NCBI GenBank assembly: GCA_035539175.1
Contig: DATLIY010000008.1
Span: 682,001 to 746,000 of the forward strand
Direction: 5' to 3'
Source: Acidisarcina sp.
Lineage (GTDB): Bacteria > Acidobacteriota > Terriglobia > Terriglobales > Acidobacteriaceae
DNA: 64,000 nt
Shown: positions 57,181 to 64,000 of the stretch, one piece after another
Numbering within the stretch: the first letter of the stretch is position 1
How the letters are laid out: each line of letters opens with the position of its first letter
Program-made: the position numbers and the translations under genes
The notes under the pieces: generated by a model
The model's input: only the letters and a program-made list of their open reading frames with translations
Told to the model about the DNA's origin: nothing
Databases searched by the model: none

Positions 57181-57675
57181 CTAGCGACTCGCAGCGGTTT
57201 CAGCCACTGCGTTTTCCGTGTGTGCATGCGGCTGGTAGGTGCCGGGTACAGCACGGAAGCTGACTGCCAATCGGTTCCATCCGTTGATGGTGACGATTGC
57301 CATCGTCAAATCAACCAGCTCTTTTTCATTGAAGCAGGCGCGCGCCTGCTCGAAGACATGGTCGGGAACATGCTCCTCGCCCACCAGTGTCACTGCTTCG
57401 GTCCATGCCAGTGCCGCTCGCTCTCGTTCGGTATAAAAAGGAGTCTCTTCCCATGCCGCCAACGAGTAGAGTCTCTGCTCCGTCTCACCTGCTGCGCGTG
57501 CGTCCTTGTTGTGCATGTCCAGGCAATAGGCACAGCCATTGATCTGCGAAGCCCGCACCTTTACGAGCTCAAGCAAAGGGTGCTCCAACCCGCAATGCCG
57601 AATGTAATTTTCCAGCCCCCACATGGCTTTCAGGGCTTCCGGAGAGGCTTTCGCGTAATCCAGTCGTGATTTCAT
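57181..57675 (-). CDS. Carboxymuconolactone decarboxylase/AhpD-like protein
   Basis: A 164-residue member of the AhpD-like fold. The CxxC-His redox motif is visible as INGCAYCLDMH, with the family helix YTERERAALAWTEAVT. It may act as an alkylhydroperoxidase or thiol reductase. The ATG at 57675 follows AGGAG at six bases and lies 14 bases after sufT on the same strand, so it is probably the last gene of the suf operon, hinting at protection against oxidative stress. Confidence 0.88.
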   Translation of the reverse strand: MKSRLDYAKASPEALKAMWGLENYIRHCGLEHPLLELVKVRASQINGCAYCLDMHNKDARAAGETEQRLYSLAAWEETPFYTERERAALAWTEAVTLVGEEHVPDHVFEQARACFNEKELVDLTMAIVTINGWNRLAVSFRAVPGTYQPHAHTENAVAETAASR

Positions 57676-57689
57676 TCTGTCTCCTTTCC

Positions 57690-58220
57690 TCAGTCTAGTC
57701 CCAATTGCAGCCGCGCCGCTTCCGACATCAGGCCCGGATTCCACGGCGGATCGAATACGACTTCCACGTGCACGCCGCTTACTGTCGGCAGGCCGGAGAG
57801 CTTCCTTTCGATATCCGATCGCAATACGTTGCCCATGCCACAGCCTGGAGCTGTCATCGACATCTTGATATCGATCTGGTGATGGTTGTCTTCTCCATTC
57901 ACTACGCAGGAGTAGATCAATCCCAGATCGACCAGGTTGACGGGAATCTCTGGATCGTAGACCGTCCTTAACTGGTTCCACACCAGCTGCTCGCTGAAGA
58001 CCTGGGGAGATTCGCTGTGCTCCGGTACGACCATGCCCAGCGCATCCGCGTCCTTGGCGTCGACTCGCATCAGTTGCCCAAATTCATCGGAGACAGTGTG
58101 GCTGCCTCCCAGGCTCTGCATAATTGACACTCGCGTACCCGCCGCGAGCAGGCGCGGATATCCGTTCGGAATTTCTGTGGCGGTACACGCGCGCGTCAGC
58201 GCAATTCTCTCGATGCTCAT
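57690..58220 (-). CDS. sufT: SUF-associated DUF59/MIP18 protein SufT
   Basis: SufT assists maturation of iron-sulfur proteins. The 176-residue protein is the long form: an N-terminal extension (about 1-75), then the DUF59 domain with LRTVYDPEIPVNLVDLGLIY and the conserved TAPGCGMGN Cys. The closing VVFDPPWNPGLMSEAAR is typical. It lies between sufU and the AhpD-like gene on the minus strand. Confidence 0.9.
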   Translation of the reverse strand: MSIERIALTRACTATEIPNGYPRLLAAGTRVSIMQSLGGSHTVSDEFGQLMRVDAKDADALGMVVPEHSESPQVFSEQLVWNQLRTVYDPEIPVNLVDLGLIYSCVVNGEDNHHQIDIKMSMTAPGCGMGNVLRSDIERKLSGLPTVSGVHVEVVFDPPWNPGLMSEAARLQLGLD

Positions 58221-58258
58221 TTGCTCTCCTTAGAGATGATCCGATGCATCCGCCGAAG

Positions 58259-58702
58259 CTACTCCGTAGAAGCTATCTGCTTTTCCTTGAGAGCGGCCTG
58301 CAATGTGTGCCATGCCAGCGTGGCGCACTTCACCCGCGTGGGAAACTCCGCTACGCCGGCAAACGCTGCCAGCTTGCCGAGGCTCTCCACGCTGTCTCTA
58401 TCCTGCCCGGTCACAACTTCATGAAATTTGTGGAAGAGATCTTCGGCTTCCGCTGCCGTCTTGCTCTTGAGCGCCTGGCTCATGATGGATGCGGACGCCT
58501 TTGAAATCGCGCATCCCGAACCCTGAAAGGAGACGTCGCGAATGGTATCGTCGTCCATCTCCACAAAGACCGTGTAGTGGTCACCGCAGAGCGGGTTGTA
58601 TCCCTCAGCCTTACGGTTCGCCGTCTTCATCGCGCGAAAATTCCGCGGGTGCTTGCTATGTTCCAGAATTACGTCCTGGTACAGATCCTGCAGTTCCGAC
58701 AT
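58259..58702 (-). CDS. sufU: Iron-sulfur scaffold/sulfur-transfer protein SufU
   Basis: SufU receives sulfur from SufS through a zinc-linked Cys exchange, with the sulfur going to SufBCD. The 147-residue protein has the three conserved Cys: NPLCGDHY, GSGCAISKASASIM and RVKCATLAW. The insertion between them marks SufU rather than IscU. The start overlaps the sufS stop (TGATG). Confidence 0.93.
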   Translation of the reverse strand: MSELQDLYQDVILEHSKHPRNFRAMKTANRKAEGYNPLCGDHYTVFVEMDDDTIRDVSFQGSGCAISKASASIMSQALKSKTAAEAEDLFHKFHEVVTGQDRDSVESLGKLAAFAGVAEFPTRVKCATLAWHTLQAALKEKQIASTE

Positions 58703-59958
58703 CAGGCGAAAACCTCCTTGACCTTATAGATGCCGGCAACCAGAGCATCGATCTCTTCCCGCGTGTTGTACATGGCAAGAGAAGCGCGTGCCGTTGCTGG
58801 AACTCCAAAGCGCTGCATCAAGGGTTGAGCGCAGTGATGTCCGGTGCGGATCGCGATTCCCTGGCGATCCAGGATCGTACCGATATCGTGCGGATGGATG
58901 CCCTCCAGTACAAACGAGAGCACGCTGACCTTGCGCTTTGCTGTGCCGATCAGCCGCAGCCCAGGTATCGATTGCAGGGCCTGCGTTCCATAGGCCAGCA
59001 ACTCATGCTCATGAGCGGCAATTTCCTCCAACCCAATTCCATTCACGTATTCGATTGCGGCTCCCAGCCCTACAGCACCGGCGATGTGTGGCGTGCCTGC
59101 CTCGAATTTGTAGGGAAGGTCGTTATAGGTTGTCTTCGCAAAGGTGACGGAGCGAATCATGTCGCCCCCACCCTGGTAAGGCGGCATGGCATCCAGCAAT
59201 TTTTGCTTGCCGTACAGAACTCCAATGCCCGTGGGTCCGTAGAGCTTGTGGCCGGAGAAGGTATAGAAATCGCAGCCGAGCGCGCGCACGTCTACCTTTT
59301 CGTGCAGAATGGCCTGCGCTCCATCTACCAGCACGGGAACGTTCCACGCATGAGCCATCTTCACAAGCCGGCCAATGGGATTGATCGTTCCCAGAACATT
59401 GGAGATGTGAACGAGCGAGACGAATTTCGTTTTCTCGTTCAGCAGCTTTTCAAATTCGTCGACCAGCAACTCGCCGTCGTCATTCACCGGAATAATCCGC
59501 AGGCGCGCACCCTTTTCCTCGCACAACATCTGCCACGGCACAATGTTGGAGTGGTGCTCCATCTCCGTAAGGATGATTTCGTCTCCAGCTCCGATATGCT
59601 TGCGCCCATAGGTCTGCGCAACCAGGTTGATGCCCTCCGTGGCCCCGCGAACAAATACAATCTCGCGGGAATCGGCAGCATTCAAAAAGTGCTGCACCGT
59701 TCTGCGCGCTGCCTCGTGGGCCTCTGTAGCGGACTCCGATAGCAGATGCACGCCGCGATGAATATTCGCGTTGTTATAGGAGTAGTGCTGGGCAATTGCA
59801 TCGATGACTGCTTGTGGTTTTTGCGCGGTGGCGGCATTGTCCAGATAGACCAGCGGATGCCCGTGCACCTTGCGGCGCAGTATGGGAAAATCCGCCCGTA
59901 CCTTCTCCACGTCGAAGCTTTCCCGCATACGGGGAATACTGCTTGCAATTGCGCTCAT
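58702..59958 (-). CDS. sufS: Cysteine desulfurase SufS
   Basis: A PLP enzyme that takes sulfur from cysteine. The 418-residue protein has the PLP-binding Lys in FSGHKLYGPTG, the N-terminal YLDNAATAQKP, and the catalytic Cys in RTGHHCAQPLM, typical of group II (SufS) desulfurases. The ATG at 59958 overlaps the sufD stop by ATGA. Confidence 0.95.
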   Translation of the reverse strand: MSAIASSIPRMRESFDVEKVRADFPILRRKVHGHPLVYLDNAATAQKPQAVIDAIAQHYSYNNANIHRGVHLLSESATEAHEAARRTVQHFLNAADSREIVFVRGATEGINLVAQTYGRKHIGAGDEIILTEMEHHSNIVPWQMLCEEKGARLRIIPVNDDGELLVDEFEKLLNEKTKFVSLVHISNVLGTINPIGRLVKMAHAWNVPVLVDGAQAILHEKVDVRALGCDFYTFSGHKLYGPTGIGVLYGKQKLLDAMPPYQGGGDMIRSVTFAKTTYNDLPYKFEAGTPHIAGAVGLGAAIEYVNGIGLEEIAAHEHELLAYGTQALQSIPGLRLIGTAKRKVSVLSFVLEGIHPHDIGTILDRQGIAIRTGHHCAQPLMQRFGVPATARASLAMYNTREEIDALVAGIYKVKEVFA

Positions 59959-61334
59959 CTTACTTCCTCCCACGCGCGACCCGTTTCCAGCCCCCTGCCG
60001 ATGGTTGGGTTGACTCCTCCAGGCAGAGATTGATGAATGATGCTTTCGATGTGCGTCCGCGCTGCGCCTTCAGCCATGCGCCCTAGGCACTCCCCAGCAA
60101 ATGCGAAGAGCAGCAACTTGCGTGCTGAACCTTCCTCGATTCCCCGCGAGCGCAGATAAAACAGCGCCTCCTCGTCGACCTGGCCGATGGTTGCGCCATG
60201 GGTACACTTCACATCGTCGGCGTAAATTTCCAATTGCGGCTTGGTGTCGATCTGCGTGGAATCCGACAGCAGGAGGTTGCGGTTGGTCTGCTTGGCATCC
60301 GTCTTCTGTGCGTCTTTGTGAACAATGATGCGGCCGTGGAAGACGCCGTGTGCTTCTCCATCCAGGATGCCGTTGTAAAACTGCCTGCTGTTGCAGTGAG
60401 GGCTCACATGCTCCAGCAGCATGTAGTTATCCATGTGCTGATGCTGCTCGCCCACGAACAGGCCATTGAGGAGGCACTCGGCTCCCTCACCCGCCAGAAC
60501 CGGATGAATATTATTGCGCACCAGCGCAGCGCCCAGCAGCACGGAGTGCGATCGCACATTGGCACTGCGGGCCTGCTGTATGCGCAAAGTAGATACGTGG
60601 AACGCTTCCCGGTTCTCCCGCTCGATCACATGATGCGACACTACTGCATTCTCTTCTGCCACCAGCTCTGTTACGAGATTCGAAAAGAACACTCCTTCGC
60701 CAAGCGAGACATGCTCTTCCACGATGTCCACCTGCGTACCTGTCTCGGCGACAATCAGATTTCGCGGATAGGCGATCTGCGGTTCTCCATTCCCCACCGA
60801 TACAAACAGCAGGTGGAGAGGCGCCTTGAGCACGGTTCCTTTTGGGATGCGGATGTACGCACCATCTTCGAGAAATGCGGTGTTCAGGCTGCAGAAGGCA
60901 TCCCGCTGCGTGTTGAGGTAGCGTCCCATGTGCGATTGAAGTGCGACTGCATTGCTCGAAAGCGCCTCTGCCAAACCGCCTGCTTCCACCGTGGCGGCGC
61001 AGTCCGCTCTCTCGGAGAGTTGCGGAGCGAAGTGTCCATTCACAAAGACCAGCATGCAAGCCGCACCTGGCATCCTGAAGGGCTCCAGCCTCTCCCTGGC
61101 AAATTCGCTGCTGCGATCTGCCGCGGGGCTGAATGTTTCGCGTGCGATCGCTGCCACGTTCGTGAAGCGCCAGTCCTCATCCTTGAGCGTTGGAAAACCC
61201 ACATCGCAAAAGCGAGCAAAGGCGTTTTGCCTCAGAGTGCGTAGCCAGTCGGGCTGTTGCAGGGTACGGTGCTCGAGTTCGCGGTACGCTTCGGCGTAGC
61301 TGCCGAGGCCTACGACCTGTGTGATGGCGCCCAT
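59955..61334 (-). CDS. sufD: Fe-S cluster assembly protein SufD
   Basis: SufD pairs with SufB and SufC in the SufBC2D scaffold complex. The 459-residue protein shows an N-terminal helical part (RELEHRTLQQPDWLRTLRQN), then the right-handed beta helix with VNGHFAPQLS, and the C-terminal segment KCTHGATIGQVDEEALFYLRSRGI with the conserved His. Ends in the ATGA overlap with sufS; ten bases separate it from sufC. Confidence 0.93.
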   Translation of the reverse strand: MGAITQVVGLGSYAEAYRELEHRTLQQPDWLRTLRQNAFARFCDVGFPTLKDEDWRFTNVAAIARETFSPAADRSSEFARERLEPFRMPGAACMLVFVNGHFAPQLSERADCAATVEAGGLAEALSSNAVALQSHMGRYLNTQRDAFCSLNTAFLEDGAYIRIPKGTVLKAPLHLLFVSVGNGEPQIAYPRNLIVAETGTQVDIVEEHVSLGEGVFFSNLVTELVAEENAVVSHHVIERENREAFHVSTLRIQQARSANVRSHSVLLGAALVRNNIHPVLAGEGAECLLNGLFVGEQHQHMDNYMLLEHVSPHCNSRQFYNGILDGEAHGVFHGRIIVHKDAQKTDAKQTNRNLLLSDSTQIDTKPQLEIYADDVKCTHGATIGQVDEEALFYLRSRGIEEGSARKLLLFAFAGECLGRMAEGAARTHIESIIHQSLPGGVNPTIGRGLETGRAWEEVR

Positions 61335-61344
61335 TCACTTCCTC

Positions 61345-62109
61345 CTACCGCGCGCCGGCTGAAACCGGCTCTATCCAGCCATAGCCCTTGTCTTCGAGTT
61401 CCAGCGCCAGCTCCGGTCCACCGGATCGAATGATCTTGCCATTCGCCAGCACATGCACAAAGTCGGGAACGATGTAGTCCAGCAACCTTTGATAGTGAGT
61501 GACCAGCACAATCGCGCGCTCCGGGCTGCGCATGGCATTCACTCCTTCAGACACAACTTTCAGCGCATCGATATCCAGGCCGGAGTCTGTCTCGTCAAGA
61601 ATTGCCAGCTTCGGTTCTAGAACCGCCATCTGCACAATCTCGTTTCGCTTCTTCTCGCCACCGGAGAAGCCCTCATTTACGGAGCGGCTTTGGAATCGCT
61701 CCTCCATGCCCAGCAGACGCATCTTCGCGCGCAGAAGCGGCAGAAAGTCGATTGCATCCAACTCCTCTTCGCCGCGATATTTGCGCTGGGCATTCAGGGC
61801 TGCACGCAGGAAATACGCATTGCTGATTCCAGCGACCTCAATCGGGTATTGGAAGGCCATGAACAATCCTTCGCAGGCCGCCTCCTCCGCCTTCATCGCC
61901 AGCAGATCTTTTCCATTGAACAGCACCTCACCCTGAGTGACCTCATAGGTTTCGCGCCGCGACAGCACCTGTGCCAGCGTGCTCTTGCCGGAGCCGTTCG
62001 GCCCCATAATCGCGTGTATCTCGCCTGCGTTGATTGTCAGGTCAATCCCTTTCAGAATCTCCTGATGATTCACACTGGCATGAAGATTGCGGATTTCCAG
62101 CAATGCCAT
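61345..62109 (-). CDS. sufC: Fe-S cluster assembly ATPase SufC
   Basis: The ABC-type ATPase of the SufBC2D complex. The 254-residue protein has Walker A GPNGSGKSTL, the signature GFSGGEKKRNEI and Walker B LAILDETDSGLDIDAL. The ATG at 62109 lies two bases after the sufB stop. A longer frame to 62202 overlaps sufB and is unlikely. Confidence 0.95.
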   Translation of the reverse strand: MALLEIRNLHASVNHQEILKGIDLTINAGEIHAIMGPNGSGKSTLAQVLSRRETYEVTQGEVLFNGKDLLAMKAEEAACEGLFMAFQYPIEVAGISNAYFLRAALNAQRKYRGEEELDAIDFLPLLRAKMRLLGMEERFQSRSVNEGFSGGEKKRNEIVQMAVLEPKLAILDETDSGLDIDALKVVSEGVNAMRSPERAIVLVTHYQRLLDYIVPDFVHVLANGKIIRSGGPELALELEDKGYGWIEPVSAGAR

Positions 62110-62111
62110 AT

Positions 62112-63566
62112 CTACCCCACGCTCCCTTCCAGACTCACGCTCAGCAGCTTCTGTGCCTCTACGGCGAACTCCATCGGCAGCTCGCGAAACACCTGCTTGC
62201 AAAAACCATTAATGATCATCGAGACAGCTTCCTCTGATGAAAGTCCACGCTGCCGCAGGTAGAAGATCTGGTCTTCGCCGATCTTCGATGTAGATGCCTC
62301 GTGTTCCATCTGCGCGCTGCCGTTTCTTACTTCGATGTACGGGAAGGTGTGCGCGCCGCACTTATCTCCAATCAGCAGCGAGTCGCACTGCGTATAGTTC
62401 CGCGCGCCGGTTGCGCCTTTCATGATTTTTATCAGGCCGCGATAGGTATTCTGCCCGAAGCCCGCCGAGATACCCTTCGACACCACAGTGCTGCGCGTGT
62501 TCTTGCCAATATGGATCATCTTGGTTCCGGTATCGGCCTGCTGATGATTGTTGGTCAGCGCGACAGAGTAGAACTCGCCTACCGAGTTATCTCCCATCAG
62601 AATGCAGCTGGGATACTTCCACGTGATCGCGGAACCTGTCTCCACCTGCGTCCAGGAGATCTTCGAGTTATCTCCCAGGCACTTGCCGCGCTTCGTCACA
62701 AAGTTGTAGATGCCGCCCTTGCCATCCTTATCGCCCGGATACCAGTTCTGCACGGTCGAGTATTTGATCTGCGCATCGCCCAGAGCCACCAACTCCACGA
62801 CCGCAGCGTGCAACTGGTTTTCATCCCGCACCGGAGCCGTGCAGCCCTCCAGATAGCTCACATACGCGCCTTCGTCCGCAATAATCAGCGTTCGCTCAAA
62901 CTGTCCGGTATCCGCTGCATTGATGCGGAAGTACGTCGAGAGCTCCATCGGGCAGCGCACGCCCTTCGGCACATACACGAACGAGCCATCGCTAAACACC
63001 GCCGAGTTCAAGGTGGCAAAGTAGTTGTCACTGTAAGGAACGACAGATCCCAGGTACTTCTCAATCAGGGCGGGATGCTTGCGAACCGCTTCAGAAAAGG
63101 AGCAAAAGATAACTCCCTTCTCCGCCAGCTTTTCCTTGAATGTTGTGGCTACCGATACGCTGTCGAATACCGCATCCACGGCCACTCCCGAGAGCCGCTT
63201 CTGCTCATCGAGCGATATGCCCAGCTTCTCGTAGGCCATCAGAATCTCCGGGTCTACTTCTTCCAGGCTCTTGCGTCCAGGCTTCTGCCTGGGTGCCGAG
63301 TAGTAGACGATGTTCTGATAATCAATCGGGTCATATTTGATGTTTGCCCACTTCGGCTCGGCTTGTGCCCGCTCCAGCGTGACCCAGTGGCGATAGGCCT
63401 TCAGCCGCCACTCCAGCATGAACTGCGGCTCTTCTTTCTTCGCCGAGATCAGGCGGATAATATCCTCGTTCAGGCCCTTCGGAATCCGATCCTCGTCTAC
63501 CGGGGTGATAAATCCCCACTTGTATTCCTGGTTGGTAAAGTCCTGGATCATATTGGCGGTTGTCAT
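62112..63566 (-). CDS. sufB: Fe-S cluster assembly protein SufB
   Basis: SufB holds the nascent cluster in the SufBC2D complex. The 484-residue protein has the typical [20 protein letters not shown] near the N-terminus, [19 protein letters not shown], the central EGCTAP, and C-terminal [20 protein letters not shown] with conserved Cys and the closing [20 protein letters not shown]. Start overlaps the regulator's stop by ATGA. Confidence 0.97.
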   Translation of the reverse strand: MTTANMIQDFTNQEYKWGFITPVDEDRIPKGLNEDIIRLISAKKEEPQFMLEWRLKAYRHWVTLERAQAEPKWANIKYDPIDYQNIVYYSAPRQKPGRKSLEEVDPEILMAYEKLGISLDEQKRLSGVAVDAVFDSVSVATTFKEKLAEKGVIFCSFSEAVRKHPALIEKYLGSVVPYSDNYFATLNSAVFSDGSFVYVPKGVRCPMELSTYFRINAADTGQFERTLIIADEGAYVSYLEGCTAPVRDENQLHAAVVELVALGDAQIKYSTVQNWYPGDKDGKGGIYNFVTKRGKCLGDNSKISWTQVETGSAITWKYPSCILMGDNSVGEFYSVALTNNHQQADTGTKMIHIGKNTRSTVVSKGISAGFGQNTYRGLIKIMKGATGARNYTQCDSLLIGDKCGAHTFPYIEVRNGSAQMEHEASTSKIGEDQIFYLRQRGLSSEEAVSMIINGFCKQVFRELPMEFAVEAQKLLSVSLEGSVG

Positions 63567-64000
63567 TGAACCCTCCCTGTACCCACGGTGATTGCGGTAA
63601 GCGCACTTCCCCGGCCCGGCGTCCGTGTTCCCAGTCGTAATGAAGTTGTCAGATCGGAAAGTGTGATGCCCTCCAATGTCTGCTGCAGGGCGCGGCTGAT
63701 CACGTGGGAGTTATGCTGCACGCCACAGGTGCCTTCCAGCAGGCAATAGCCGGGCGTCGTTGCGCATTCGGTAAAACCGATCGGACCTTCGAGTGCCTCG
63801 ATAATTTCAGCCACTGAGATCTCTGACGGACAGCGAGCCAGCGCATAGCCGCCCTTGATTCCCCGATAAGAAATCAGCAGCTTGCGATCCAGGAGCGCCT
63901 TCAGAATCTTTACGATAGTGGCGGATGGAAGCTGCGTGGCCGCGATAAGTTCCCGCGTCGTATGCAGTTCCGTCCTGGAACAGCCGCCAAGGTACTGCAT
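63563..64000 (-). CDS. Rrf2 family Fe-S regulator of the suf operon (5' end outside window)
   Basis: The leading 145 residues visible lack the usual N-terminus (the frame runs off the end at 64000). It has the winged helix [20 protein letters not shown] and [12 protein letters not shown], and a three-Cys segment [14 protein letters not shown] that would bind an iron-sulfur cluster as in IscR/SufR. Overlap with sufB by ATGA puts it first in the operon. It probably represses suf when clusters are plentiful. Confidence 0.85.
   Translation of the reverse strand: MQYLGGCSRTELHTTRELIAATQLPSATIVKILKALLDRKLLISYRGIKGGYALARCPSEISVAEIIEALEGPIGFTECATTPGYCLLEGTCGVQHNSHVISRALQQTLEGITLSDLTTSLRLGTRTPGRGSALTAITVGTGRVQ

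Overview
The window reads as a chromosomal segment of an acidobacterium, probably Terriglobia (subdivision 1). Supporting marks are a VWFA-related protein of the acidobacterial type, a 1,235-residue Oar-like TonB-dependent receptor, a Tes/MSS-like radical SAM protein, a chain of suf genes led by an Rrf2 regulator, and intergenic palindromes with the core TGTCATCCTGAGC. Most genes are GC-rich. Two stretches (about 27.4-29.4 kb and 33.6-35.9 kb) look AT-richer and accessory.

Region 1 (1-26.7 kb) is core housekeeping and envelope biology: the end of pheT, a zapB-like/zapA pair, a likely 6S RNA, an Lgt-like protein, an RluD-type pseudouridine synthase, a VWFA protein, a molybdopterin oxidoreductase, bamA and skp, a HIT hydrolase, an M48 protease, an exported TldD/TldE-like pair, an RlpA lipoprotein, a Tes-like radical SAM enzyme, mutY, an M28 peptidase and an OsmC protein.

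Region 2 (26.7-35.9 kb) is mixed. It has a kinase-less DHp-like protein, tRNA-Leu(CAG), an unrecognised two-gene operon just beyond that tRNA, a membrane protein, a 57-residue secreted peptide, gyrB, and an AT-richer gene that joins a deoxyribosyltransferase-like domain, an ATP-cone and an unknown C-terminal domain.

Region 3 (35.8-49.5 kb) is the most striking part: a compact + strand muropeptide-salvage cluster. It encodes an outer-membrane receptor, an SSS symporter, MurQ, a fused AmiE-like/NamZ protein, NagZ, an NlpC/P60 endopeptidase, an L-Ala-D/L-Glu epimerase with a Tat-like signal, and a GntR/UTRA regulator. Five junctions overlap or almost touch. A good promoter with a palindrome at its expected start site precedes the receptor gene. 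All hydrolases and the epimerase carry export signals, so I infer that muropeptides are dismantled in the periplasm before MurNAc is imported. The MurNAc kinase required by MurQ is not in the window.

Region 4 (49.7-55.3 kb) holds small accessory genes and debris: DUF416, an RHH remnant, a transposase remnant, a DUF3147 pair (one frameshifted), pyrophosphatase, a frameshifted DUF6496-like gene, DUF3175, a PfkB kinase and a secreted protein. Region 5 (55.5-64 kb) carries hemQ, a methyltransferase and the - strand SUF operon rrf2-sufB-sufC-sufD-sufS-sufU-sufT followed by an AhpD-like gene.
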